This document shows positions 15,025 to 23,298 of a DNA stretch of 45,213 nucleotides, piece after piece. This stretch comes from JACKFB01 sp041389525. GTDB taxonomy: Bacteria; Myxococcota_A; UBA9042; PHBI01; JACKFB01. Position numbers and translations under genes: made by a program. The notes beneath the pieces are model-generated. The model saw only the letters and a list, made by a program, of their open reading frames with translations. It ran no database searches and was not told the DNA's origin. Within the stretch, counting starts at the first letter, position 1; each line of letters starts with the position of its first letter. The stretch covers positions 1 through 45,213 of the forward strand of contig JAWKRR010000060.1 of assembly GCA_041389525.1 (NCBI GenBank), given 5' to 3'.

Positions 15025-15175
15025 CTCCGCATGACCTCCAGCACGCGTGCGAGCCGGTCCCCGCGCTCGCACCACGCGCCCTCCCGCCCTCGCGGCTCCC
15101 CGCCGCCCTCTCTCCCCACCTTTGCCCCCTCAGCCTCCCACCGCGAACGGCGCTCCCAGCGCGCAGGACCCGCAA
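15025..15175 (+). promoter_or_regulatory. C-rich, G-poor rho leader (rut-like), probable autoregulation
   Basis: In 15061-15140 I count 50 C and 13 G out of 80 bases on the coding strand, a strong C-over-G bubble in a genome where C and G are normally near equal. Rho loads on such unstructured C-rich RNA, and rho genes are known to be attenuated by Rho in their own leaders. The wider gap 14886-15175 contains no gene I can support. Confidence 0.5.
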
Positions 15176-16423
15176 ATGCACCTCAATGAATTCAAGAACA
15201 TGCAGATCGAGCAGCTCTTTCAACTCGCTGGCGAGCGAGGCATTGAGGGCGCTCGCGGTCTACGCAAACACGAGCTGATCTTCGCGCTGCTTCAGGCCCG
15301 CGCCGAGGAAGAGGAGCCCCTGCAGGGCGAGGGCGTGCTCGAGATCCTGCCCGACGGCTTCGGGTTTCTGCGCAGCCCCGACTCCAATTACTTCCCTTGC
15401 TCCGACGACATCTACGTGTCGCCCAGCCAGATCCGCCGCTTCAATCTCCAGAAGGGCGACAGCGTCTCCGGCCTCGTCCGCCCGCCCAAAGAGGGCGAGC
15501 GCTACTTCGCGTTGTTGAAGGTCGAGACCATCAACTACGAGGACCCCGAGGTCGCTCGCACCAAGACGCTCTTCGACAATCTGACGCCGCTCTACCCGAA
15601 CGCGAAGCTCCAGCTTGAGCACTCAGCGACCAGCCTCTCGACTCGCGTCATCAACCTGCTGACGCCCATGGGCAAGGGCCAGCGCGCGCTCATCGTCGCG
15701 CCGCCCCGCGCCGGCAAGACCGTGCTGCTGCAGGATATCGCCCACGCCATCACGGCGAACCACCCCGAGGTCTACCTCATCGTGCTGCTCATCGATGAGC
15801 GGCCCGAGGAGGTCACCGACATGCAGCGCTCAGTCGCCGGCGAGGTCGTCAGCTCGACCTTCGACGAGCCGGCGCTGCACCACGTCCACGTCGCCGAGAT
15901 GGTCATCGAGAAGGCCAAGCGCCTCGTCGAGCACAAGCGCGACGTGGTCATCCTGCTCGACTCCATCACCCGCCTCGCCCGCGCCTACAACACCGTCGAG
16001 CCCCCCTCGGGCAAGGTGCTCTCCGGCGGCGTCGACGCCAACGCGCTGCACAAGCCGAAGCGCTTCTTCGGCGCGGCCCGCAACATCGAGGGCGGCGGCA
16101 GCCTCACGATCATCGGGACGGCCCTGGTCGACACCGGGAGCCGCATGGATGACGTGATCTTCGAGGAGTTCAAGGGCACGGGCAACTGCGAGCTGCACCT
16201 GGATCGCCGCCTCATGGAGAAGCGCATCTTCCCGTGCCTGGACATCAACAAGTCCGGGACGCGCAAAGAAGAGCTGCTCCACGATCCGCTGACCCTCAAC
16301 CGGGTGTGGATCCTCCGCGAGTTCCTCAACCCGCTCAACCAGGTCGACGCGATGAAGTTCCTCATCGACAAGCTCGGCGCCTTCGACACAAACACCGAGT
16401 TCCTGGAGGCCATGAGCCGCTAG
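15176..16423 (+). CDS. rho: Transcription termination factor Rho
   Basis: Hexameric RNA-dependent ATPase that ends transcription. 415 residues, the classic length without large insertions. Domains: N-terminal Rho_N (MHLNEFKNMQIEQLFQLAGE), cold-shock RNA-binding domain with GFGFLRSPDSNYFPCSDDIY (about 61-80), and RecA-type ATPase with P-loop APPRAGKTVLLQDIA (about 175-189), IDERPEEVTDM, LLDSITRLARAYN (Walker B/Q-loop region), GSLTIIGTALVDTGSRMDD and the C-terminal DINKSGTRKEELL. The ATG at 15176 has AGGA 7 nt upstream; a 43-residue Pro/Arg-rich extension is rejected because Rho_N starts here. Heads the rho-rpmE-prfA series. Confidence 0.98.
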   Translation: MHLNEFKNMQIEQLFQLAGERGIEGARGLRKHELIFALLQARAEEEEPLQGEGVLEILPDGFGFLRSPDSNYFPCSDDIYVSPSQIRRFNLQKGDSVSGLVRPPKEGERYFALLKVETINYEDPEVARTKTLFDNLTPLYPNAKLQLEHSATSLSTRVINLLTPMGKGQRALIVAPPRAGKTVLLQDIAHAITANHPEVYLIVLLIDERPEEVTDMQRSVAGEVVSSTFDEPALHHVHVAEMVIEKAKRLVEHKRDVVILLDSITRLARAYNTVEPPSGKVLSGGVDANALHKPKRFFGAARNIEGGGSLTIIGTALVDTGSRMDDVIFEEFKGTGNCELHLDRRLMEKRIFPCLDINKSGTRKEELLHDPLTLNRVWILREFLNPLNQVDAMKFLIDKLGAFDTNTEFLEAMSR

Positions 16424-16450
16424 ATCGGACGGGCGCGCCTGACTCCGGTC

Positions 16451-16479
16451 TTGCGCGCGCGGCCCGGCTCATGTATCTA
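16451..16479 (+). promoter_or_regulatory. Candidate promoter for rpmE-prfA
   Basis: TTGCGC (16451-16456), 17-nt spacer, TATCTA (16474-16479), about 105 nt before the rpmE start. The same TTGCGC-N17 form is seen at 39078. Motif evidence only; read-through from rho is equally possible. Confidence 0.35.
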
Positions 16480-16583
16480 CCCCGCCCTTGCTGCCGCCGT
16501 GCGGCCCCCGAGGGCCCGGCCGGAAGCTCCTGAACCCGCCGATTTCGCAGATATCAGCTCGCAGTCTTGATTGGAGGCGCCCC

Positions 16584-16889
16584 GTGAAGGAAGGCATTCA
16601 CCCCGAGTACCACCCGGCCATCTTCCGCGATGTGTCCACGGGCGACGAGATCATGACGCGCTCGACCATCACGTCGGCTGACAAGCGCGAAGTGGATGGC
16701 GTCGAGTACAACGTCATCTCGATGGACATCACGTCCTTCACGCACCCCTTCTTCACCGGCAAGCAGAAGCTCCTCGACACCGAGGGACGCATCGACCGCT
16801 TCCGTCGCAAGTACGGCACCAAGGTCGGCGCCGATGTGGCCGCCGGCGCCACTGCGGCCCCCGCGGCTGAGACCAGCACCGAGGCCTAG
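16584..16889 (+). CDS. rpmE: 50S ribosomal protein bL31, zinc-free type
   Basis: 101 residues. VKEGIHPEYHPAIFRDVSTG at the start and SFTHPFFTGKQKLLDTEGRI, DRFRRKYG later are the bL31 signature. The CxxC zinc knuckle of type-A bL31 is absent (no cysteine at all), so this is the C-minus/type-B form that does not need zinc. The last ~20 residues (VAAGATAAPAAETSTEA) are a low-complexity Ala/Thr tail beyond the usual fold. GTG start at 16584 with GGAGG 8 nt upstream; a longer frame starting at 16488 lacks family similarity. Lies between rho and prfA, a common bacterial order. Confidence 0.95.
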   Translation: MKEGIHPEYHPAIFRDVSTGDEIMTRSTITSADKREVDGVEYNVISMDITSFTHPFFTGKQKLLDTEGRIDRFRRKYGTKVGADVAAGATAAPAAETSTEA

Positions 16890-16952
16890 CGAGGGTGAAG
16901 GTCGGGCGTCTCTTCGCCGGCATTCACTCTTGACTGGTTCCCGGAGCGTTTC

Positions 16953-18020
16953 ATGCTGTCGCAGCTCGACGACGTCGAGAAGCACTACGTCGAGTTGACC
17001 GAGATGATGGGCGATCCGTCCATCGCCGGCGACCCCAAGCGGTATGCGGTCATCGCCCGTGAGCAAGCGGGCATGGAAGAGACCGTCCGCACGTGGCGCG
17101 AGTACAAGGGCCTGCGCGGCGAGCTCGAGGGTGCCCGCGAGATGCTCGGCGAGGACTCCGCCGAGCTGCGCGAGATGGCGCGCGCCGAGGTGGCCGAGCT
17201 CGAGGAGCGGATGGAGCGGCTGGAGCAAGAGCTCCGGATTCTCCTGCTTCCGAAAGACGAAAACGACGATCGCGACGTGCTCGTCGAGGTCCGGGCAGGC
17301 ACTGGCGGCGACGAGGCCTCGCTCTTCGCGGCCGACCTGCTGCGCATGTACACGCGCTTCGCCGAGACCCAGGGCTGGAGGGTCGAACCCCTGAGCGCCA
17401 GCTCGACCGAGGTCGGCGGGTACAAGGAAGTGATCGTCTCGATCTCGGGCGATCGTGTTTACGCGCGCCTGAAGTTCGAGTCGGGTGTGCACCGGGTGCA
17501 GCGCATCCCGGACACCGAGAGCCAGGGGCGCATCCACACGTCGGCGTGCACCGTCGCGGTGTTGCCAGAGCCTGACGACGTCGAGGTCAACATCCGCGAC
17601 CAGGATGTGCGCATCGACGTCTACCGCTCGTCGGGCTCCGGCGGGCAGAGCGTGAACACCACCGACAGCGCCGTCCGCGTCACCCACATCCCGACCGGGC
17701 TGGTCGTCACCTGCCAGGACGAGAAGTCCCAGCACAAGAACAAGGCGAAGGCCTTGAAGGTGCTGGCCGCGCGGCTGCTCGAGCGCGAGACGGCGCGGGC
17801 GGACGCCGAGGTCAGCGAGGCGCGGAAGAAGATGGTGGGGTCGGGTGACCGCTCCGAGCGAATCCGCACCTACAATTTCCCGCAGAATCGCCTGTCGGAT
17901 CACCGGATCGGGCTGACCCTCTACCACCTCGATGACGTGATCGCCGGGCCAGGGCTCGTCGAGGTCATCGACGCCTGCACGAGCTGGTTCAACGCCGAGC
18001 TGCTCAAGGGCGCCGAGTAG
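16953..18020 (+). CDS. prfA: Peptide chain release factor 1 (PrfA)
   Basis: RF1, which reads UAA/UAG stop codons and triggers peptide release. 355 residues, normal length. N-terminal helical domain 1 (MLSQLDDVEKHYVELTEMMG...), domain 2 with the stop-reading loop in HRVQRIPDTESQGRIHTSAC (the PxT motif here is P-D-T), and the catalytic loop YRSSGSGGQSVNTTDSAVR with GGQ. Later DEKSQHKNKAKALKVLAARL and IRTYNFPQNRLSDHRIGLTL are diagnostic. ATG with GGAG 6-7 nt upstream. The prmC methylase gene that often follows is absent; the next gene is convergent, 15 nt away. Confidence 0.98.
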   Translation: MLSQLDDVEKHYVELTEMMGDPSIAGDPKRYAVIAREQAGMEETVRTWREYKGLRGELEGAREMLGEDSAELREMARAEVAELEERMERLEQELRILLLPKDENDDRDVLVEVRAGTGGDEASLFAADLLRMYTRFAETQGWRVEPLSASSTEVGGYKEVIVSISGDRVYARLKFESGVHRVQRIPDTESQGRIHTSACTVAVLPEPDDVEVNIRDQDVRIDVYRSSGSGGQSVNTTDSAVRVTHIPTGLVVTCQDEKSQHKNKAKALKVLAARLLERETARADAEVSEARKKMVGSGDRSERIRTYNFPQNRLSDHRIGLTLYHLDDVIAGPGLVEVIDACTSWFNAELLKGAE

Positions 18021-18035
18021 GCTCGCCGCCGCTGC

Positions 18036-20309
18036 CTAGAAGCGCAGCCCGGCCGCGATCTTCACGAGCTGGTCGGGGTTGGGGAAGGGCTCGCGCTCAG
18101 CACCCAGCGAGTCCCGCTTGTCGATGAAGGCTCGCAGCCGGTAGCGGGCCTGCAGAAACCAGCCCGGCTTGAACGTGTAGCGCGCCTGCAGCCAGCCCTC
18201 GACGTAGGTCTCGCCGCGGAAATCGAACTTCACGTCCTCATCCCGGTACTTCACGCGCACCTGCAGCGAGAGCGGGTCGATGGGCTTGACCGTGACCGCG
18301 CCCGCCAGCGTCAGCGTGTGCTCCATGTGCGCGCGGTACCAATTGTAGAGGACCGGCGTCAGCTCCTTGTAGTAGCCGCCGGTCGCGTTGGTGGTCTCGA
18401 TGTCGCGAAAGCTCGACTTGTACTCGAGGCGTAGCTTCGTGCGGCGCCCGATATCGGCCGAGACCGTGGCCCACACCGACATGTTGATGCCGACGCCCAC
18501 GGTCAGGACCTCCTCGCCGTTCACGCTGCGGGTGCGGTCGTCGTACTCGGTGTCGCGCCCGCCCTCACCGAGGGTCTTGTCCTGGTATTGAACGCCCGTC
18601 GTGAGCGCCAGCCACCGCGTGAGCTCAAAGGCGAAGCGGCTCGTGAGCGTCAGGTGGTTCACGTTGAGGCTCATGCGGTGCCACACGTCGACGGAGACGC
18701 GCGCCTCCATCCAGTGCGTGGGGTAGAGGGTGAGCCGCATCTCGCCGCCCGCCTCGTCGCGGTCGCGCTGCCCGTAGAGCTCGTCCGGAGCCGCCGTCCC
18801 GCGGGCGTGGGGGTTGTCGAACTCCTCGCCGTAGTAACGGCCGCGCAGCTCGAGATCGGCGATTCCCATGCTGGTGGTGAGGCGCAAGAACGCCGCGTCG
18901 CCCCCGTCAAAGGTGCGCGCGTACTCCGCGGAGATGTCGGTGCGGCCCGTGCCCCAGCGGAAGTCGAGGCCGTAAGCGCCGAAGTCCTTCTTCGCCGGAT
19001 AGGCCGCCGACGGCGCGAACACGAGGTCGTCGGACTCCGGCCAGCGCACGAACGACGCGTAGCTGGTCACGCCGATCTGCAGGCGAGGCATCGGTGACCA
19101 CGCGACGTGACCGCCGACGATCGCCTCGTGAAATGCGGCGCGGAGGGTCTGGCTGCTCAGCCGCCCCTCGCGGGTCGCGGTGTTCGAGGTGGCGCAGAGG
19201 TCCGGATCCACGCCGTTCTCGCACAGCAGCGGGTTGGGTGCGCCGCTGTAGAGAAAGGGCGAGTTGTCGCTCTCGCGCAGGATCGAGTCCACGTCGTTCT
19301 GCGACACGTCGCGCGGGAAATACGAGAGGAAGAGCGACGCGTCGAGGTAGTTGGTGCCGCCCAGATGCACGCCGCGCAAGGTGCCGGCGACGCCCAGCAT
19401 CCGCTCGTTGGCGCCGAATCGCGTGGAGTCGGTGTACTCCGAGACCTGCTCGTCCACGTAGATGCCGTCAGGGCGCGCGCGGGTGCTGGTGTCGAAGACG
19501 AGGCGCTCGCCGAAGCCCGCCTGATAGGTGCCGGCGATGACCGCCCACGAGCCGCGGTCGATGGCGGCGAAGAACTTCGGCACCTGCACGCGAAACGCGG
19601 GGCCGTCAGCGCTCAGCCAGGTCCGGCCCGGCTCGTGGTGATACTGAAAGCTCCCCAGGCGCTCCTGGCCCAGCAGGATGACGCCGAGCTGGACCTTGTC
19701 GACCACCGTCGCGCGGGCTCGCAGCGCCAGCGCGGGCAGGGTGATGTTGCTGTCGGTCGTCGTGTCGATGGGGTCGGTGTCGTTGACCACCACCGTGGTC
19801 GAGTTGTCGGCCTCACGGTCGGCGACCCGGTCGATGAAGCGCAGATCGATGTCGCCCTTGATGGGCTTGGCTTTCTTGGGGGGCGCGCCCTTCGTCTTGG
19901 GGGACACGAAGTCCACGAAGGGCCCGATCTGCCGCTGCACGCTCTCCGGGATGCCAAGCTCGTCGAGGTCGCTGAAGCTGGCCAGCGGCCGCTTCGCGCG
20001 CGCCGCGATGAGCTCGTCGATCATCGGGAAGGTCATGCCCGGGAGGTCGAAGAGCGCGTTGCGACTTGCCGAGTTCAGGTCGAGCGGGCTCTCGATCAGC
20101 GACGACAGGCGGTCGAAGATCGTGTCCTCGATGTCGCCGTTCTCGACGAGGTCGCGCAGATCTTCGACCGACTCGACCAAGATCGGGACGTCGTAGACCT
20201 CGGCTCGGGCTGGACCTGCGGTCGAGAGCGCGGCCACGGCCAACGCGACGCCAAAGGCAGCCCTCGCGTTCGTCCAAATGCGGCAATCGACCACGGGTCC
20301 TCCGCTCAT
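18036..20309 (-). CDS. Outer-membrane beta-barrel protein with periplasmic HhH domain
   Basis: 757 residues. Signal peptide (about 1-36, ending AGPARA). After a helical stretch comes a ComEA-type helix-hairpin-helix segment: LDLNSASRNALFDLPGMTFP, MIDELIAARAKRPLASFSDL and DELGIPESVQRQIGPFVDFV (about 76-135). From about 150 to the end the protein alternates aromatic/polar strands and ends in KIAAGLRF; a terminal Phe is the classic outer-membrane barrel signal. HhH domains usually bind DNA without sequence preference. Similar HhH-plus-barrel proteins occur in Bacteroidetes and Myxococcota, with no assigned function that I know of. ATG at 20309 with a weak Shine-Dalgarno. Divergent from the LTD-lipoprotein/nuclease operon, which suggests a shared role with extracellular DNA. 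Confidence 0.88.
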   Translation of the reverse strand: MSGGPVVDCRIWTNARAAFGVALAVAALSTAGPARAEVYDVPILVESVEDLRDLVENGDIEDTIFDRLSSLIESPLDLNSASRNALFDLPGMTFPMIDELIAARAKRPLASFSDLDELGIPESVQRQIGPFVDFVSPKTKGAPPKKAKPIKGDIDLRFIDRVADREADNSTTVVVNDTDPIDTTTDSNITLPALALRARATVVDKVQLGVILLGQERLGSFQYHHEPGRTWLSADGPAFRVQVPKFFAAIDRGSWAVIAGTYQAGFGERLVFDTSTRARPDGIYVDEQVSEYTDSTRFGANERMLGVAGTLRGVHLGGTNYLDASLFLSYFPRDVSQNDVDSILRESDNSPFLYSGAPNPLLCENGVDPDLCATSNTATREGRLSSQTLRAAFHEAIVGGHVAWSPMPRLQIGVTSYASFVRWPESDDLVFAPSAAYPAKKDFGAYGLDFRWGTGRTDISAEYARTFDGGDAAFLRLTTSMGIADLELRGRYYGEEFDNPHARGTAAPDELYGQRDRDEAGGEMRLTLYPTHWMEARVSVDVWHRMSLNVNHLTLTSRFAFELTRWLALTTGVQYQDKTLGEGGRDTEYDDRTRSVNGEEVLTVGVGINMSVWATVSADIGRRTKLRLEYKSSFRDIETTNATGGYYKELTPVLYNWYRAHMEHTLTLAGAVTVKPIDPLSLQVRVKYRDEDVKFDFRGETYVEGWLQARYTFKPGWFLQARYRLRAFIDKRDSLGAEREPFPNPDQLVKIAAGLRF

Positions 20310-20405
20310 GAGCCGCCGGCGAGCCTCGCAGATAGGCGATCCGCTCGCAACCGAGGCCCGGCCACATCGTGGTGACGGGGCCCGGGGGCCTCCTCGCTGC
20401 GACCG

Positions 20406-20429
20406 CCGGCTTCCGCTATAAACAGCCGG
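20406..20429 (+). promoter_or_regulatory. -10 element of the LTD-nuclease operon within a small inverted repeat
   Basis: TATAAA at 20417-20422 lies 26 nt before the ATG at 20449 and is flanked by CCGGCT (20406-20411) and AGCCGG (20424-20429). No good -35 is visible. The flanking symmetry could be an operator. The 139-nt divergent gap 20310-20448 contains no gene. Confidence 0.35.
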
Positions 20430-20448
20430 TCGCCCGAGGGAGAGACCC

Positions 20449-22761
20449 ATGTACGCAGCCCGCATCCGCAAACTCCGTCCGCTCGCCTTGGCGCTAGCGC
20501 TCAGCGCGGGCCTCGTCGCCTGCGCGAGCGACGGCCCCGGCTCAGGCGGGGTGTGCACGATCCCGACCAACGCCCTCGTCATCACCGAGATCTTGCCGAA
20601 CCCGGCGGGCAAAGACGCCGGCCTCGAGTGGTTCGAGGTCTACAACGCCTCGACGGCCTCGGTGAACCTCGTCGGCCTGCGCATCGGGCTGCTCCGCGGG
20701 ACCAGCCTCAAGCGCCACACCATCGCCTCGAACGCACCGCTGCTGCTGGCGCCCGGCGAGTACGCGATCCTCGCCTCCGGCCCCACGACCCCCGCGCCGA
20801 TCTACGATTTCGCCACCGGGCTCGGCGAGTTCTCAAACACCGACTCGACCATCACCCTGAGCTGCGCCGACGGCACCGAGCTTGACCGCGCCTGCTACGG
20901 CGGCGCCTGCGTCCCCGCGGTCCCCGCACCGCTCGAGGGTGAGAGCTACGCGTTCATCCTCGCCGGCCCCCCCAGCGCCAGCGCCAATGACTCCGCGGCA
21001 GGCTGGGCCAACGTCGCCCCCACGCCCGCCGCCGACAACCCCGACCAAGACCCCATCGTCATCATCGAGCCGCCCAAGGCCTGCGAGAACCCCGTCGCGC
21101 CGACCGTCGGCAGCCTCGTCATCACCGAGGTCATGGCCAACCCCCAGGGCACCGACAGCGACCGCGAGTGGCTGGAGTTCCGCGTCGACGGCGCCGACTG
21201 CATCAACCTGGACGGGCTGCGCCTGACCACCGACATCGTCGAGCCCAAGGGCGGCGTGATCCTCAAGTCCACGACCGGCCTCACCGCCGTCTCCCCAGGC
21301 GCTTACTACATCATCGCCGGGCGCAGCGCCGATCTCGGCAGCGCCCCCGTCACCCAGCGCCTCGCCATCCCCTCCCTCGGCAACAGCGACGGCAAGGTCG
21401 CGTTCTGGTCCGGCAGCGCCAAGATCGCCGAGGCCCTCTACGGCACGCCCATCGAGGGCAAGGCCCAGCAGCTCGGCGACGACGGCGCGTTCTGCAGCGC
21501 CTCCTCACCCCTGGCCGACGGCGTCTCGTTCGGGACGCCCGGCCTCGCCAACGCCCCCTGCGGCGCCTGCTTCTGCAAGGACGACAGCGGCGCGACCAAG
21601 GCGGTCGTCTCCGTCGGTCCCGGCGAGCTGCTCATCACCGAGGTGCTGGCCGATGTCCCCGGAAAGGAAGACGCCAACCGCCTGCGCGAGTGGTTCGAGG
21701 TCACCCTGTTGCCCGACACCGACGGCCCGCGCTCCTTGGCCTGCCTCGCGTTCGCCAACTCCGCGACCGGCTCCGGCACCGCCATCGTCAACCCAGACCA
21801 GAGCTGCCTGATGCTGTCGCCGGGCGAGATCGCGGTCTTCGGCCGCTCCGCCGACGAGGGCGAAAACGGCGGCATCGCCGTGGACGTGGTCTACGAAGGC
21901 TCTGACCTGACGGGCGCGGGCGGCCTGGCGCTCGTGCGCAGCGACGGCACCGTCATCGACGCCGTGACCACCTACGGCAGCTCGAGCGACGGCGTGGCCC
22001 GCCAGATCGCGCCGGCGACCGTGGCGCTTGGCAGCGTGTCGGCCAACGACGAGGCCGACGCCTGGTGCGACGCCCTGCCGATCTACGACGCCGCCACCGG
22101 TGCGCGCGGCACCCCCGGCGCCCCCAACCTGGGCTGCGGCGGCTGCTACTGCCAGGACCCGGCCGGCGAGTGGGTCGAGGCATCCCCGCCCGAGATCGGC
22201 GAGCTCACGATTACTGAGGTATTTGCTGACGTTCCGGGGAGTGAGACGGCGAACGGGGCCTTCGAGTGGTTCGAGGTCTGGTCGGGCGCTCCCGGTGTGC
22301 GCCACCTGAACTGCCTGACGCCGCAGGTCGCGGGCTCGGGGTCGCCGTCGAAGGGCAAGCGCATCGGGGCGACGATCAACGCGTGTCAGGCCATCGGGCC
22401 CGGCGAGTACGCGGTCTTGTGCAAGGACGCGGCCGGCGCCGAGGCCCAGTCCCTGGGGCCGTGTACGCCGTATGGCGGCCCGGCGCTGGTGGGGACGGGG
22501 ACGCTGACCTTGCTGGACGACGCGGGCGCCACGGTCGCTGAAGCGGCCTACGCGACGAAGAGCGACGGGGTCTCGACCCAGCTCGCCGCGGTCCAGGGCG
22601 GAACCTGCGACTACACGCCGGCCGATCTCGGGCTGGCTTGGTGTGAGAGCCCCGCGGCCGAGGTCTACGCGACCCTGGAGGACCCGGCCAAGCCGGGCAG
22701 CACCTTGAGCTTCGTCGGCACGCCGGGCGTCGCGAACCCCTGCTGCGTGGCCAGCCCGTGA
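20449..22761 (+). CDS. Lipoprotein with four lamin-tail domains
   Basis: 770 residues. Lipobox GLVAC (Cys25) after MYAARIRKLRPLALALALSA. Four lamin-tail-domain units follow, each opening with an (L/T)xITE motif and an E-W-(F/L)-E strand: LVITEILPNPAGKDAGLEWF (about 43), LVITEVMANPQGTDSDREWL (about 222), LLITEVLADVPGKEDANRLR (about 394) and LTITEVFADVPGSETANGAF (about 584). Each unit also has a 'xPGEYAIL/xPGAYYII' strand. Cys pairs such as GACFCKDD and GGCYCQDP separate the units and probably form disulfides. Bacterial LTDs are often found on secreted nucleases and cell-surface proteins. ATG with AGGGAGAG upstream. Its stop overlaps the start of the nuclease gene (GTGA), so the two proteins are made together. 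Confidence 0.9.
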   Translation: MYAARIRKLRPLALALALSAGLVACASDGPGSGGVCTIPTNALVITEILPNPAGKDAGLEWFEVYNASTASVNLVGLRIGLLRGTSLKRHTIASNAPLLLAPGEYAILASGPTTPAPIYDFATGLGEFSNTDSTITLSCADGTELDRACYGGACVPAVPAPLEGESYAFILAGPPSASANDSAAGWANVAPTPAADNPDQDPIVIIEPPKACENPVAPTVGSLVITEVMANPQGTDSDREWLEFRVDGADCINLDGLRLTTDIVEPKGGVILKSTTGLTAVSPGAYYIIAGRSADLGSAPVTQRLAIPSLGNSDGKVAFWSGSAKIAEALYGTPIEGKAQQLGDDGAFCSASSPLADGVSFGTPGLANAPCGACFCKDDSGATKAVVSVGPGELLITEVLADVPGKEDANRLREWFEVTLLPDTDGPRSLACLAFANSATGSGTAIVNPDQSCLMLSPGEIAVFGRSADEGENGGIAVDVVYEGSDLTGAGGLALVRSDGTVIDAVTTYGSSSDGVARQIAPATVALGSVSANDEADAWCDALPIYDAATGARGTPGAPNLGCGGCYCQDPAGEWVEASPPEIGELTITEVFADVPGSETANGAFEWFEVWSGAPGVRHLNCLTPQVAGSGSPSKGKRIGATINACQAIGPGEYAVLCKDAAGAEAQSLGPCTPYGGPALVGTGTLTLLDDAGATVAEAAYATKSDGVSTQLAAVQGGTCDYTPADLGLAWCESPAAEVYATLEDPAKPGSTLSFVGTPGVANPCCVASP

Positions 22762-23297
22762 CGCAGGTACCTAGCTTCTGGCTCGCGTTCGGCGCGGTCG
22801 TCGCCGCGGCGGTGCTGGCGATGGCGGCCTTGCCGGGCTGCGAAGAGCTCGTCACCAGCTGCGGAAACGGGAGCTGCGGGCCCTGCACCGGGACGGTGGT
22901 CGAGGTGGTCGATGGCGACACCATCAGGCTCGAGACGGGCGAGACGATTCGGTACATCGGCGTCGATACTCCGGAGACCACCGGCGGCAAATCGGAGTGT
23001 TTCGGGGCTGAGGCCGTCGCGCGCAACGCGGAGCTGGTCCTGGGAAAGGACGTCGTCATCGAGTACGACGTCGAGTGCACCGACCGCTTCGGGCGCACGC
23101 TGGCCTACGTGTACGCCGACGGCGCGATGGTCAGCCAGACCCTGATCGAGGGCGGCTTCGGCTGCTCGCTCGGCATCGCGCCGGACATCCGGTACCAGAG
23201 CGCCCTGGACGCGGCGGAGGCGGGGGCCAAGAACGCCGGCGCGGGCCAGTGGACGGCCTGCACGGCGGCGCAGCGTAAGGATTCCTGCGCGAACTGA
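22758..23297 (+). CDS. Thermonuclease (SNase)-family lipoprotein
   Basis: 179 residues. The N-terminal hydrophobic segment ends in LPGC (Cys28), so the enzyme is probably lipid-anchored at the envelope. The SNase domain starts at GTVVEVVDGDTIRLETGETI. Catalytic residues by family comparison: Arg65 (IRYIG), Asp70-Thr71 and Glu73 (GVDTPE), and Arg113 (DRFGRTLAYVY); calcium-binding Asp52/Asp54 in VVDGDT. It should cut DNA or RNA outside the cytoplasm. Several Cys residues (CGNGSCGPC, C-terminal CTAAQRKDSC) suggest disulfides. GTG start overlapping the LTD gene stop by 4 nt. Its own stop lies 1 nt from the stop of the convergent lipoprotein gene. Confidence 0.92.
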   Translation: MTQVPSFWLAFGAVVAAAVLAMAALPGCEELVTSCGNGSCGPCTGTVVEVVDGDTIRLETGETIRYIGVDTPETTGGKSECFGAEAVARNAELVLGKDVVIEYDVECTDRFGRTLAYVYADGAMVSQTLIEGGFGCSLGIAPDIRYQSALDAAEAGAKNAGAGQWTACTAAQRKDSCAN

Positions 23298-23298
23298 C

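Noticed and set aside
16953..18020. P-D-T in the RF1 stop-reading motif as a defect
   Set aside because: The middle residue of PxT varies among bacterial RF1 proteins, and GGQ and all other motifs are intact.
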